Origin: Polyangiaceae bacterium UTPRO1
Lineage (GTDB): Bacteria > Desulfobacterota > Binatia > UTPRO1
DNA length: 64,000 bases
NCBI GenBank assembly: GCA_002050235.1
Contig: MWST01000006.1
Coordinates: 62,001-126,000, forward strand
Direction of reading: 5' to 3'
Each line of letters opens with the position of its first letter. Within the stretch, counting starts at the first letter, position 1. Of this stretch, positions 41,592-52,513 are shown piece after piece. The notes below the pieces were generated by a model. The model made no database searches, had not been told where the DNA came from, and was given only the letters and a program-made list of their open reading frames with translations. Made by a program: the position numbers and the translations under genes.

Positions 41592-44401
41592 CAGGGGCGG
41601 CCGCGTTTACTCCCGGCACGCTCGTCTCCGCGCGCGGCCGCGAATGGATGGTGCTCTCGGGCAGCACCGCAGACACCCTGCGCGTGCGGCCGATCTCGGG
41701 CTCGGAGGAAGACCAGACCCTGATCCACCTGCCGCTCGAGCTGCAGCCCGTGCGCGAGGCGCGCTTCCCGCTGCCCGATGCGAAGCAGCTGGGCGGTCAC
41801 GACGCCGCGCTGCTCTTGCGCGACGCGCTGCTGCTCTCGATGCGCCGCGGCGCCGGTCCCTTCCGCAGCTTCGGCCAGATCGCCGTCGAGCCGCGCGCCT
41901 ATCAGCTCGTGCCGCTGCTCATGGCGCTGAAGCTCGACCCGGTCCGCCTGCTCATCGCCGACGACGTCGGCGTCGGCAAGACCATCGAGGCCGGGCTCAT
42001 CCTGCGGGAGATGCTCGATCGCGGCGACATCGAGCGCAGCGTCGTGCTGTGTCCGCCACATCTGGTCGAGCAATGGGTCGCCGAGCTCGAAGCGCGCTTC
42101 AACCTGCAGGCCGTCGCAGTGACGGCGTCCTCTGCCAAGCGCCTCGAGCGCGCTATCCCGCCGGGCATGAGCCTTTTCGCGGTGCATCCGCACACGGTCG
42201 TCAGCCTCGACTACATCAAGAGCGAGGAGCGCCGCGCGCACTTCCTCCACCACTGCCCGGACTTCGTCATCGTCGACGAGGCGCACGCCTGCGTCGGCAA
42301 CGGCCAGGGGCGCCACCAGCGCTACGAGCTCCTCCGCGGCCTCGCCGATGCGGCCGAGCGCCACATGGTCCTGCTCACCGCCACGCCGCACAGCGGCGAC
42401 GACACAGCCTTCTACCGCTTGCTGGGCCTTCTCGATCGCAGCTTCGAAGCGCTGCCGGTCGCGAGCGGCAAGGAGCGCGATCGCCTGAGGGAGCGGCTGG
42501 GCAATCACTTCGTGCAGCGACGCCGCATCGACATCGCCGAGTGGAACGAGTCGGGAACCTTCCCCAGGCGCGAGACGCGCGAGCTCACCTACAAGCTCTC
42601 CGGCGAGTGGGAAGCGTTCTTCAACGCCGTGCTCGACTACTGCGCGGAGATCGTCGCCGGCGATGAAGGCGACGCCGGCGCGCAGCGCCTGAACTTCTGG
42701 GGCACGCTCGCGCTGCTGCGCTGCGCAGCGTCGAGCCCGATGGCCGCCGTGCTCGCGCTCCGCACCCGCGCCGGCGAGAAGCTCTCGCCCGAGGAGCGCG
42801 GCGAACTACTCGACCGGCTCTTCGATGGCGATGCCGACAGTTTGATCGAGGACGATATCGAGCCTCCGGCCGCAACGGACGACCCGGCGCTAGAGGAGCT
42901 GGTCGAGCAGGCGAAGAAGCTCGCCGGTCGCAGCGGCGATCCCAAGCTCGAGGCCGTCTCCGAACACGTCGTCGAGCTGCTCCACGACAAGGAGCACGCC
43001 TACCAACCCGTCATCTTCTGCCGCTACATCACCACGGCACACTACCTCGGCAAGCATCTGAAGAAACTGCTGCCCGATGCCGCGGTCGAGGTCATCACCG
43101 GAGAGCTGCCCGCCGAGGAGCGCGCGGCGCGCGTCGCCCGGCTCGGCGAAGTCGAGGGCCATCGCGTGCTCGTCGCGACCGACTGCCTGTCCGAAGGCAT
43201 CAACCTGCAGGACCACTTCGACGCGGTCATCCACTACGACCTCTCGTGGAACCCCACGCGCCACGAGCAGCGCGAAGGGCGCGTCGATCGCTTCGGGCAG
43301 ATGAGCCCGACGGTGCGCGCGACTTTGATGTACGGCGTCAACAACCCGGTCGACGGCGCCGTGCTCGAGGTCATCCTTCGCAAAGCCGAGCGCATCCGCA
43401 GAGAGCTGGGCGTGCCCGTGCCGGTGCCGGACGAGGGGCATTCGTTGACGCAGGCGCTCCTGAAGAGCGTCCTGCTGCATCGGACCGGACGCGACGGGGG
43501 CCAGGGCGGCTTGGAGAAGCAGCTCGCCCTCTTCGATGAAGGCTGGACGGCCGCCGAGCAAGGCGTGAAGGCGAACCGCACCATCTTCGCCCAGCGCCGC
43601 CTCAAGCCGGACGACGTGCTGCCGGAGTGGCGCAAGAGCCTTGCCGCCATCGGCGGCAGCGAGGACGTCCAGCGCTTCACGGACCGCGCGCTCGCACGCC
43701 TCGGCTCGGGTCTCGAGCCCAGGCGGCGCGGCTTCAAGGCGCCGACCGCCTCGCTGCCCGAGGAAGTGCGCGAGCGGCTCGAGGCCGAGGGACTCACGGG
43801 CACGCTGCGCATCGACTTTCGCTATCCGGCGCCGCCGCCGTGCCGCGCGGTGCAGCGCAGCCATCCGCTCGTCACGGTGCTGGCCGAGACGCTGCTCGAA
43901 CGCAGCCTCGAAGAGGGCGCGAACCTCGATGCCCCTGCGGTGCTCGGCCGCGTCGGCTGCTGGATATCGGATGCCGTGACCGCGCGCACGACGCTGGTGC
44001 TGGTGCGGCTGCGCCACCAGCTCGTGGTCCGCCGCAGCCGCCGGGAAAGCACGCTGCTGGTCGAGGAAGCCACCGGGCTCGCCTGGACAGGACAATCCAA
44101 CCGGCGACTGCAGGAAGAGGAGGCCCTGGCGCTGCTCAAGGCGCCGCCGCTCGCCGACGTTCCGCTCCATGTGCGCGAGCGCGAGGCCGCGAGGGCGCTG
44201 GCGCTGCTGGGCGAGCAGGCCGACGAGCTGGAATCCTTCGCGAAGGAGCGCGCCGCGATCCTGCTGGAGGATCACCTGCGCGTGCGCGCCGCCGCCTGGC
44301 GTGACGAGAAGGCCGACGCCCGCGTTCGCAGCGTGCAGGTCGAGGCGCTTCCCCGGCCCGATGTCATCGGCGTCTTCGTGCTGCTGCCGCAGGTGGGTTG
44401 A
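41588..44401 (+). CDS. SNF2-type helicase, DrmD-like
   Basis: This 937-aa SNF2/RapA-like DNA translocase has ADDVGVGKTIEAGLIL (Lys131), DEAH at 230-233 (FVIVDEAHACVG), LLTATPHSGDDTAFYRLLGLLD, and the second RecA lobe with VATDCLSEGINLQDHFDAVIHYDLSWNPTRHEQREGRVDRFGQ (motif VI near 564). The N-terminal RGREWMVLSGSTADTLRVRPISG segment and overall length match DrmD of class 1 DISARM. About 300 C-terminal residues are helical and charged. ATG 41588 overlaps the YprA-like stop; the methylase follows 3 nt after its stop. Confidence 0.82.
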   Translation: MTGAAAFTPGTLVSARGREWMVLSGSTADTLRVRPISGSEEDQTLIHLPLELQPVREARFPLPDAKQLGGHDAALLLRDALLLSMRRGAGPFRSFGQIAVEPRAYQLVPLLMALKLDPVRLLIADDVGVGKTIEAGLILREMLDRGDIERSVVLCPPHLVEQWVAELEARFNLQAVAVTASSAKRLERAIPPGMSLFAVHPHTVVSLDYIKSEERRAHFLHHCPDFVIVDEAHACVGNGQGRHQRYELLRGLADAAERHMVLLTATPHSGDDTAFYRLLGLLDRSFEALPVASGKERDRLRERLGNHFVQRRRIDIAEWNESGTFPRRETRELTYKLSGEWEAFFNAVLDYCAEIVAGDEGDAGAQRLNFWGTLALLRCAASSPMAAVLALRTRAGEKLSPEERGELLDRLFDGDADSLIEDDIEPPAATDDPALEELVEQAKKLAGRSGDPKLEAVSEHVVELLHDKEHAYQPVIFCRYITTAHYLGKHLKKLLPDAAVEVITGELPAEERAARVARLGEVEGHRVLVATDCLSEGINLQDHFDAVIHYDLSWNPTRHEQREGRVDRFGQMSPTVRATLMYGVNNPVDGAVLEVILRKAERIRRELGVPVPVPDEGHSLTQALLKSVLLHRTGRDGGQGGLEKQLALFDEGWTAAEQGVKANRTIFAQRRLKPDDVLPEWRKSLAAIGGSEDVQRFTDRALARLGSGLEPRRRGFKAPTASLPEEVRERLEAEGLTGTLRIDFRYPAPPPCRAVQRSHPLVTVLAETLLERSLEEGANLDAPAVLGRVGCWISDAVTARTTLVLVRLRHQLVVRRSRRESTLLVEEATGLAWTGQSNRRLQEEEALALLKAPPLADVPLHVREREAARALALLGEQADELESFAKERAAILLEDHLRVRAAAWRDEKADARVRSVQVEALPRPDVIGVFVLLPQVG

Positions 44402-44404
44402 GCG

Positions 44405-47400
44405 ATGGCACGACGTTCCCCCACCGCCCGCGCCGCCGCGCTTGCCTTCGACGCCATCGCCATCGAGGGCGGACTGCTCGCCGCGGACTGGCTCTCGCGC
44501 GCGGCGCAGCTCCAGGCGGCGAAGCAGGATCCCGCTAACTACGACGTGCCCAAGGGCCTCGAGCTGCGCGACGAGATCGCGCGCTCCTGGCGCATCGCGC
44601 AGGCGCACTGGGCCGAGTTCGAGGCGGGCCGCAAGGCGAAGGCGGAGCTCGACTCGCTCTCGCGCCGCTTTGTCTTCTCCTTGTTGCACGACGCCTTTGG
44701 ATTCACCGACCTCGCCGCGCTCGCGGCGCCGCTCGAGCTGGAAGGCCGCGCGTGGCCGCTGTCGGCCATCGACGCGGCCGGTCGCGTGCCGCTGGCCTGC
44801 GCGCCGGCCGGAGCGGGGCTCGACTCGCCCCAGCGGCATCTCGGTGACGAGCACAGGAAGAAGAGCGCCTTCGGGCTCGCGCAGGAGTTTTTGAACGTCT
44901 CCAAGGACGCCCTGTGGGGCCTCGCTTCCGACGGGCGCGTACTGCGCATCGTGCGCGATAACGAGAGCCTCACGCGCCCCGCATGGATCGAGATCGACCT
45001 CGCGCGCATCTTCACCGAGGAGCTGTTTGCGGACTTCGCGGCCGCGTGGCTGATCCTGCATCGCTCGCGCTTCGGGCGTGGGGAGCAGGAGCCGGGCGCC
45101 TGCGTGCTCGAAGCATGGCGCGCCTCGGCGCGCGAGGAGGGCACGCGGGCGCGCGAGCGTCTGCGCGGCGGCTTCGAGGAGGCGCTCGCCCTCCTCGGCC
45201 AGGGCTTCCTCGCGCATCCCTCGAACCAGGCGCTGCGCAAGGCGCTGCATGAGGGCGCGCTGACGAGGAAGGACTACTTCGGCGAGCTGCTGCGGCTCGT
45301 CTATCGCCTCATCTTCCTGCTCGCCCTCGAGGAGCGCGAGCTCCTGCATCCGAAGACCGAGACGAACGAGATCCGCGAACGCTATGCCCTAGGCTACGAC
45401 GTGCAGCGCCTGCGCGATCGCTCTGCACGGCGCGCGGCCCACGATCGGCACGGCGATCTCTGGGACGCGCTCCGCATCGTCTTTCGCGGGCTGTCCGCCG
45501 GCGAGCCTGCGCTGGGCCTGCCCGCGCTCGGTGGTCTTTTTGCGCCAACCCAGTGCCCCAACCTCGATACCGCGAGCCTCGACAACCGCGCGCTGCTCGC
45601 CGCCGTCTTCAAGCTCTGCTGGCTCAGGGAGCCGAGCGGCCTTGCGCGCGTGAACTGGCGCGACATGGGCGCCGACGAGCTCGGCTACGTCTACGAGGGC
45701 CTGCTCGAGCTCGACCCGCACATCACCGAGGACGGGCGCAGCTTCTCGCTCCTCGGCCATCGCGGCAACGATCGCAAGATCTCGGGCAGCTACTACACGC
45801 CCGAGAGCCTCGTCTCGGTGCTGCTCGACAGCGCGCTCGAGCCGGTTATCGCCGACACCCTCGCGAGGAACCCCGCCAAGGCGGCGCAGGCGCTGCTCGA
45901 GCTCACCATCGTCGATCCCGCCTGCGGCTCGGGACACTTCCTGCTCTCGGCGGCACGCCGGCTCGCCGCCCATGTCGCCCGCGCGGAGGCGAGCGGCACG
46001 CCTTCGGCGGAGGAATACCGCAAGGCGCTCAGGCAAGTGGTGGCCCGCTGCGTCTTCGGCGTGGATTTGAACCCGATGGCCGTCGAGCTCTGCAAGGTGA
46101 GCCTGTGGCTCGAGGCGGTCGATCCCGGCCTGCCGCTAACCTTCCTCGACTCGCACATCCAGCACGGCAACGCGCTGCTCGGCGCGACGCCCGCGCTGAT
46201 GGAAGGCGGCGTCCCGGACGCCGCGTGGGAGCCGATCGAGGGCGACGACAGGAAGACGGCCAGCGCCTTGAAGAAGAAGAACAGGGCCGAGGCCAAGCAG
46301 ATCACCCTCAACTACGGAACACGCGCGAGCGATGAGGGTGAGGCCGTCACGCAGGCCGTCGCCAGCCTCGACGCCCAGGGCGACGCCGATCTCGGCGCCC
46401 TCGCCGCCAAGGAGCAGCGCTGGTCGGACATCCTCGCCTCGAAGGCCTACCGCCACCAGAAGCTCGTCGCCGACGCCTGGTGCGCGGCCTTCGTCTGGCC
46501 CAAGGCGCCCGGCCCTCTCTTCGAGGCGGCGCCGACGAACGACGTGTGGCGCCGGCTGCGCGATGCGGGTGCCGCGTCCGAGGCCACCACGAAGACCGCG
46601 AGCGAGCTGGCTGCGCAATACCATCTCTTCCACTGGCACCTGCAATTCCCGCAGGTGTTTGCGAGAGGCGGCTTCGATGTCGTGCTCGGCAACCCGCCGT
46701 GGGAGCGGGTGAAGCTGCAGGAGCAGGAGTTCTTCGCGTCGCGTGACGAAGCCATCGCCAAGGCGCAGAACGCCGCGGCACGCAAGAAGCTGATCGCCGC
46801 GCTGCCGGCGACGAACACAGAGCTCTGGAACGAGTGGACGGCCGCGAGCCGCCGCGCCGAAGGCGAGAGCCACCTGATCCGCAAGTCTGGGCGCTATCCG
46901 CTGTGCGGCAAGGGAGACGTGAACACCTATGCGATCTTCGCCGAGCACAATCGCAGCGTGCTGGGGCCAACGGGGCGTGCGGGCTTCATCGTGCCGACAG
47001 GGATCGCGACCGACGACACGACGAAGGAATACTTTGCGAACCTCCTTGCCCAGAACCATTTGAGATCTCTCTATGATTTCCAATCGGGGCCCGGCTTGTT
47101 CGGAGAGATTGGTCACGCGCGGTTCAAGTTTTGCCTGCTGACGCTGGGCTCCGGCGCGGGCGGCGCAGATCTCCTGTTTTTTGCTCGTGAGGTATCAGCT
47201 CTCGACGACCCCGAACGTCACTTCTCCCTCACGCCCGCCGACTTCGCGACGCTCAACCCGAACACCCGCACCTGTCCCACCTTCCGCTCGCGCCGCGACG
47301 CCGACCTCAACCTCGCGATGTACCGCGGCGCGGGCGCCCTCTGGCGCGAGGATGATCCCGAGGGCAACCCCTGGGGCCTGCGCTTCATGCGCATGCTCGA

Positions 47401-48343
47401 CATGACCAACGATTCCGGTCTGTTTCGCACACGCACCGAACTGGAAGCGTCAGGCTGGCGGCTCGACGGCAACCATTTCGTGCGAGGCAATGAGCGCGCG
47501 CTGCCGCTCATCGAGGCGAAGATGGTGCATCACTACGATCATCGCTTTGGTGACTACTCCGATCGAGCCGAAGGATCGCAGGACACCCAACTGCCTGATG
47601 TACTCTTGGAAAGACTGCAGGATCCATCGTATGCGCCGATGCCGCGCTACTGGGTCGAGAAGCGCGAGGTCGCATCGCGACTCGACGAGCGCTGGAAACG
47701 CGGCTGGCTGCTCGGCTGGCGGGACATTTGCCGCAGTACCGACGAGCGCACCGTCGTTGCGTCGCTGATTCCGCGCGTGGCGGTTGGCAATACCACACCC
47801 CTTGCGCTGCTATCGACAGAAGCGGGATTGGCAGCCTGTCTCTATGCCTGCCTGTGCAGCTTCGCGCTCGACTACACCGCACGCCAGAAGGTCGGTGGCG
47901 TGCATCTCAACTATCTTCAGCTGAAGCAACTTCCTGTTTTTGCGCCCTCGGTCTACACCGCAGACGCCGCGTGGTCGCATGGACAGACGGTGCGCGACTG
48001 GTTGCTGCCGCGCGTGCTCGAGCTGACCTACACCGCCTGGGACCTCAAGCCCTTCGCCCGCGACTGCGGCGACGACGGCCCGCCGTATCTCTGGGACCCC
48101 GAACGCCGCGCCTTGCTGCGCGCCGAGCTCGACGCCGCCTTCTTCCACCTCTACGGCCTCGCACGCGACGACGTGGACTACATCATGGACACCTTTCCCA
48201 TCGTGAGGAAGCACGACGAGAAGGCCCACGGCGAATACCGCACCAAGCGCCTCGTGCTCGAGCGCTACGATGCACTCGCCGCCGCGTCGACCAGCGGTGA
48301 GCCCTACGTCTCGCCGTTGGGTGCACCGAAGAGGGCCGCATGA
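44405..48343 (+). CDS. Eco57I-type N6-adenine DNA methyltransferase, DrmMI-like
   Basis: This 1312-aa methylase has motif I VDPACGSGHFLLSAARRLA (from Asp504), FGVDLNPMAVELCKVSLWLE, and the catalytic NPPW at 763-766 in FDVVLGNPPWERVKL. YYTPESLVSVLLDSALEP leads into the catalytic domain. Residues 1-480 are helical, and about 870-1250 should be the target-recognition region (HARFKFCLL, VGGVHLNYLQLKQLPVF). No PD-(D/E)XK motif is obvious, so it probably marks self DNA rather than cutting. Parts of the recognition region fall to about 52-53 % GC. DrmMI of DISARM and PglX of BREX share this architecture; the neighbours favour the DISARM/ARMADA side. Confidence 0.83.
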   Translation: MARRSPTARAAALAFDAIAIEGGLLAADWLSRAAQLQAAKQDPANYDVPKGLELRDEIARSWRIAQAHWAEFEAGRKAKAELDSLSRRFVFSLLHDAFGFTDLAALAAPLELEGRAWPLSAIDAAGRVPLACAPAGAGLDSPQRHLGDEHRKKSAFGLAQEFLNVSKDALWGLASDGRVLRIVRDNESLTRPAWIEIDLARIFTEELFADFAAAWLILHRSRFGRGEQEPGACVLEAWRASAREEGTRARERLRGGFEEALALLGQGFLAHPSNQALRKALHEGALTRKDYFGELLRLVYRLIFLLALEERELLHPKTETNEIRERYALGYDVQRLRDRSARRAAHDRHGDLWDALRIVFRGLSAGEPALGLPALGGLFAPTQCPNLDTASLDNRALLAAVFKLCWLREPSGLARVNWRDMGADELGYVYEGLLELDPHITEDGRSFSLLGHRGNDRKISGSYYTPESLVSVLLDSALEPVIADTLARNPAKAAQALLELTIVDPACGSGHFLLSAARRLAAHVARAEASGTPSAEEYRKALRQVVARCVFGVDLNPMAVELCKVSLWLEAVDPGLPLTFLDSHIQHGNALLGATPALMEGGVPDAAWEPIEGDDRKTASALKKKNRAEAKQITLNYGTRASDEGEAVTQAVASLDAQGDADLGALAAKEQRWSDILASKAYRHQKLVADAWCAAFVWPKAPGPLFEAAPTNDVWRRLRDAGAASEATTKTASELAAQYHLFHWHLQFPQVFARGGFDVVLGNPPWERVKLQEQEFFASRDEAIAKAQNAAARKKLIAALPATNTELWNEWTAASRRAEGESHLIRKSGRYPLCGKGDVNTYAIFAEHNRSVLGPTGRAGFIVPTGIATDDTTKEYFANLLAQNHLRSLYDFQSGPGLFGEIGHARFKFCLLTLGSGAGGADLLFFAREVSALDDPERHFSLTPADFATLNPNTRTCPTFRSRRDADLNLAMYRGAGALWREDDPEGNPWGLRFMRMLDMTNDSGLFRTRTELEASGWRLDGNHFVRGNERALPLIEAKMVHHYDHRFGDYSDRAEGSQDTQLPDVLLERLQDPSYAPMPRYWVEKREVASRLDERWKRGWLLGWRDICRSTDERTVVASLIPRVAVGNTTPLALLSTEAGLAACLYACLCSFALDYTARQKVGGVHLNYLQLKQLPVFAPSVYTADAAWSHGQTVRDWLLPRVLELTYTAWDLKPFARDCGDDGPPYLWDPERRALLRAELDAAFFHLYGLARDDVDYIMDTFPIVRKHDEKAHGEYRTKRLVLERYDALAAASTSGEPYVSPLGAPKRAA

Positions 48344-48395
48344 CTTTCATCCGCGTCCGGCGCGCATCGTGCCTGTGGCTCCGCGAGGCAGGGCG

Positions 48396-49166
48396 GTGAA
48401 CCTCTCGCCGCTGACCCAGACCCTCCTCGAAAAGGTCGCGACCGACAACGGCTTCGACCGGGCGTTGGCGCCGGAGGGCGGCTGGCGCGTGTTCGCGAGC
48501 ACGCAGTGTCCGCTGCGCGTGTGGCTCGGGGCTTCGGGCGATGCGGCCCTGCTCGCTGCCTTCTCGCAGCACAACGTCGCCCGCGCCCTCGACGACTACG
48601 GCGCGCCGATGATGGGGCCGTTCCCGGAAGGCGCCGTGGCGGGCCGCATGGTGCCCGACGTGCCGGCGCTGCACCGGCTCCTGCGGCGGGCGTTCCAGCT
48701 TTCAAGATCGCTGCCGCACGAGCTGCTGCACACCTTCGTGCAGCAGGTCGCCGCGCTGCCGAAGACCACGGAGGCCGAGCGACTCGTCGTCCAGCGCGTC
48801 GGGCAGGACGTCTTCCGCGCGGGGCTGCTCGATTACTGGGAGGGGCGCTGCGCCGTCACCGGCCTCGCGGTCGCCGCGCTGCTGCGCGCGAGCCACATCA
48901 AGCCCTGGGCCGATTGCGAGACCGACGCCGAGCGCCTCGACGTCTACAACGGCCTGCTGCTCGCGCCGCAGCTCGACGCCGCGTTCGACCGTGGCTTCAT
49001 CACGGTGGAGGACGACGGCGCAATCGTCGTCAGCGCGGCGCTGGATGACCGGTCGCGGGGCATCCTTGGGCTCGAACACCCGCTTCGGATTCGCGGGCTC
49101 GCGGACGGCCATAGGACCTACTTACCGTGGCATCGTGAGCGGGTCTTTGAGGGGGCTGGACCATGA
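48396..49166 (+). CDS. HNH endonuclease-domain protein
   Basis: This 256-aa protein has a C-terminal HNH fold: CAVTGLAVAALLRASHIKPWADC (His167), LDVYNGLLLAPQLDAAFDRGFITVEDDGAIV (Asn185). The usual third histidine position is taken by Asp in LDAAFD, a variant seen in related restriction-type HNH proteins. The first 130 residues are a separate domain (VFASTQCPLRVWLGASGDAALLAAFSQHNVARAL) that I do not recognise. GTG 48396 has a GAGGCAGGGCG site upstream. It begins 52 nt after the methylase on the same strand, so it probably belongs to the defence operon as a nuclease, or is a cargo gene at the island edge. Confidence 0.78.
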   Translation: MNLSPLTQTLLEKVATDNGFDRALAPEGGWRVFASTQCPLRVWLGASGDAALLAAFSQHNVARALDDYGAPMMGPFPEGAVAGRMVPDVPALHRLLRRAFQLSRSLPHELLHTFVQQVAALPKTTEAERLVVQRVGQDVFRAGLLDYWEGRCAVTGLAVAALLRASHIKPWADCETDAERLDVYNGLLLAPQLDAAFDRGFITVEDDGAIVVSAALDDRSRGILGLEHPLRIRGLADGHRTYLPWHRERVFEGAGP

Positions 49167-49181
49167 CCACGGTCGCCGCTC

Positions 49182-49193
49182 TCCGGTAGCTCG
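49182..49193 (+). repeat. 12-bp copy of a tRNA-fMet segment at the island's right edge
   Basis: TCCGGTAGCTCG here is identical to 32090-32101 inside the tRNA-fMet D-arm and anticodon-stem region. It lies 16 nt after the HNH stop codon, at the junction with chromosomal genes. It could be a tRNA relic from insertion or a chance match. The rest of 49167-49319 shows nothing recognisable. Confidence 0.3.
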
Positions 49194-49319
49194 GCGCCCA
49201 GGACTGACCCGCGACGCGGGAGCGCAAGCGCTCTAGCGCAGCACCCAAGGCGCGCCGGAGAAACGCACTGCCCCCTCCTTGAATGGCGAGGAGAGCGTTC
49301 ATTCCTTGGGCGGCGGCGC

Positions 49320-49877
49320 CTATTCGATGGTGCGCCGGGGCATCACCTGCTCGCGCAAGCGCAGAGGTGCCGAGCGTTCCGCGACCAGCTCCTCGTTGCC
49401 GTCGGCGTAGGCGAAGCAGGTGTTGCGCATCCCCGGGACGGCGCCGAGCACCGCCGCCCGGCGCCGCGGCGGATCGTCGGGGGCGTTTCGTACCTCGGGC
49501 GGAAGCGAGCCGAAGAAGCGCACGAAATGCAGTTGATAGGCTGCCTGCCCTACCTCCACCAGGAGCTCGGAGACGCGGTGGCAGCCGCCGACGCCGCCCA
49601 CCACGGCGCGCGCCGCCTGCGTGAAGCCGCGGGCGACGCGCATGCCGACGAGCCCCTGCATGTTGGGGTGGGTGAGGTTGCAGACCGCGGTGAACGGTCC
49701 GTTCCGGATCTCGGAGCGCGCCGCCACGATCTCGAGCGCCGGGTGCAGGATCTCGACCTCGACGTGCACGTCGTGGACTTCGTCCTGCAGCGTCGCCTCG
49801 ATGAGGAAGCGATCGCCGTCGATGGGGTAGATGCTGACCTGCTTGGTGCGATGGAAGACGGCCTCGACTTCGCGCAT
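49320..49877 (-). CDS. DUF2889 family protein
   Basis: This 185-aa protein resembles DUF2889. It has VSIYPIDGDRFLIEATLQDEVHDVHVEVEILHPALEIVAARSEIRNGPFTAVCNLTHPNMQGLVGMRVARGFTQAARAVVGGVGGCHRVSELLVEVGQAAYQ. The GF-x6-GG-x3-GC-H-x2-ELL stretch and the preceding Cys are the family hallmark. Function is unknown; no signal peptide is present. It is transcribed divergently from ettA across a 104-nt gap and is the first chromosomal gene right of the island. Confidence 0.75.
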   Translation of the reverse strand: MREVEAVFHRTKQVSIYPIDGDRFLIEATLQDEVHDVHVEVEILHPALEIVAARSEIRNGPFTAVCNLTHPNMQGLVGMRVARGFTQAARAVVGGVGGCHRVSELLVEVGQAAYQLHFVRFFGSLPPEVRNAPDDPPRRRAAVLGAVPGMRNTCFAYADGNEELVAERSAPLRLREQVMPRRTIE

Positions 49878-49943
49878 CGGGCGACGATAGCGGGAGCTCC
49901 CCGCCGAGAAAAGCGCGGCGGCCGGCGCAGCGTCGCGCCTGAT

Positions 49944-49972
49944 TTGAAGCTGCCTCCGCGCTCGTGTAGCAA
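49944..49972 (+). promoter_or_regulatory. possible promoter of ettA
   Basis: TTGAAG (49944-49949) and TAGCAA (49967-49972) have exact 17-nt spacing in the divergent DUF2889-ettA gap. The predicted start point near 49979 is only a few bases before ATG 49982, which would make the message nearly leaderless. Confidence 0.4.
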
Positions 49973-49981
49973 CGGCGGACG

Positions 49982-51673
<1,692 letters not shown>

Positions 51674-51688
51674 AAGGACTGCAGTCCA

Positions 51689-52513
51689 ATGGATGCGAGC
51701 GGGGCGGCACCGGGGATCTACGAGCGTACGCCGCCGGTGTGGAGCGGACCCGGCGCCATGGGCCGCTACTTCGACCTGCTGCACAGCCTCGTCAGCCGCG
51801 CCATCAAGCAGCGCTACAAGCGGTCGGTCCTCGGCTTCGCCTGGACGATGCTCAATCCGCTGTTCACGATGGTGATCCTGACCGTCGTGTTCTCCGCCGT
51901 GTTCGGCGCCATCGTCCCGAACTACCCGCTCTTCGTGATCATCGGCCTGCTGGCATGGAACCTCTTCTCGCTCGGCTCCACGCAGGGGCTCGCGAGCGTC
52001 GTCGACTCCGGGCCGTTGATCCGCAAGGTCGCCGTGCCCAAGGCGATGTTTCCGCTCGCCGCGGTCGGAGCGAACCTCGTGAACTTCCTGCTCTCGCTGG
52101 TGCCGTTGGCGCTCGTGATGCTGGTGATGCGGGTCGAGATCACCGTCGCCATCCTCTGGGTGCCGGTCGGCGTCCTCTTGATCGGACTCTTCACCCTCGG
52201 GATCGCCCTGGCGCTCGCTACCCTGAACGTGTTCTTCCGCGACGTCCGTTATTTCTACGAAGCCGGGCTGCTCGCCTGGTTCTACGGCACGCCCATCTTC
52301 TACCCCATCGACGTGCTCTCGCCGCGGGCGCGCGCCGTGCTGCAGTGGAATCCGCTGTACGTGCTGGTCGAAGTGTTCCGCACGCCGCTCTACGCCGGCA
52401 CCGCGCCCGCGCCCGGCATCGTCGCCGCCGCCGCACTGGAAGCCGGCGCCATGGCGCTCCTCGGCTGGTGGATCTTTCGCCGCTATCAAGCGCGTTTCGT
52501 GGACTACATCTGA
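51689..52513 (+). CDS. ABC-2 type polysaccharide export permease (Wzm-like)
   Basis: This 274-aa inner-membrane permease exports an undecaprenyl-linked glycan. It has the ABC-2 pattern: amphipathic RYFDLLHSLVSRAIKQRYKRSVLGFAWTMLNPLFTM, then about six hydrophobic helices. NVFFRDVRYFYEAGLLAWFYGTPIFYPIDVLSPRARAVLQWNPLYVLVEVFRTPLY is the family hallmark of O-antigen/teichoic-acid exporters. AAGGA precedes ATG 51689. Its TGA overlaps the CTG used to start the ATPase gene. Confidence 0.9.
   Translation: MDASGAAPGIYERTPPVWSGPGAMGRYFDLLHSLVSRAIKQRYKRSVLGFAWTMLNPLFTMVILTVVFSAVFGAIVPNYPLFVIIGLLAWNLFSLGSTQGLASVVDSGPLIRKVAVPKAMFPLAAVGANLVNFLLSLVPLALVMLVMRVEITVAILWVPVGVLLIGLFTLGIALALATLNVFFRDVRYFYEAGLLAWFYGTPIFYPIDVLSPRARAVLQWNPLYVLVEVFRTPLYAGTAPAPGIVAAAALEAGAMALLGWWIFRRYQARFVDYI

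Larger units (their letters stand above)
32149..49193. mobile_element. defence genomic island downstream of tRNA-fMet
   Basis: About 17 kb of accessory genes is inserted between tRNA-fMet and the DUF2889-ettA pair, interrupting an otherwise housekeeping region. All seven genes are on the plus strand and all look defence-related: IetAS-like ATPase and protease, HTH protein, two helicases, adenine methylase and HNH nuclease. Base composition is more uneven than in the flanks, with AT-richer patches in the methylase. No integrase, transposase or clear attachment repeat is visible, only a 12-bp repeat of part of the tRNA at the right edge. The boundaries are inferred. Confidence 0.55.

Noticed and set aside
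36294..48343. Canonical DISARM or BREX system
   Set aside because: There is no separate DrmB, no DrmC phospholipase, and no PglZ, BrxC or BrxL. The single giant DUF1998 helicase fits Druantia/ARMADA better.
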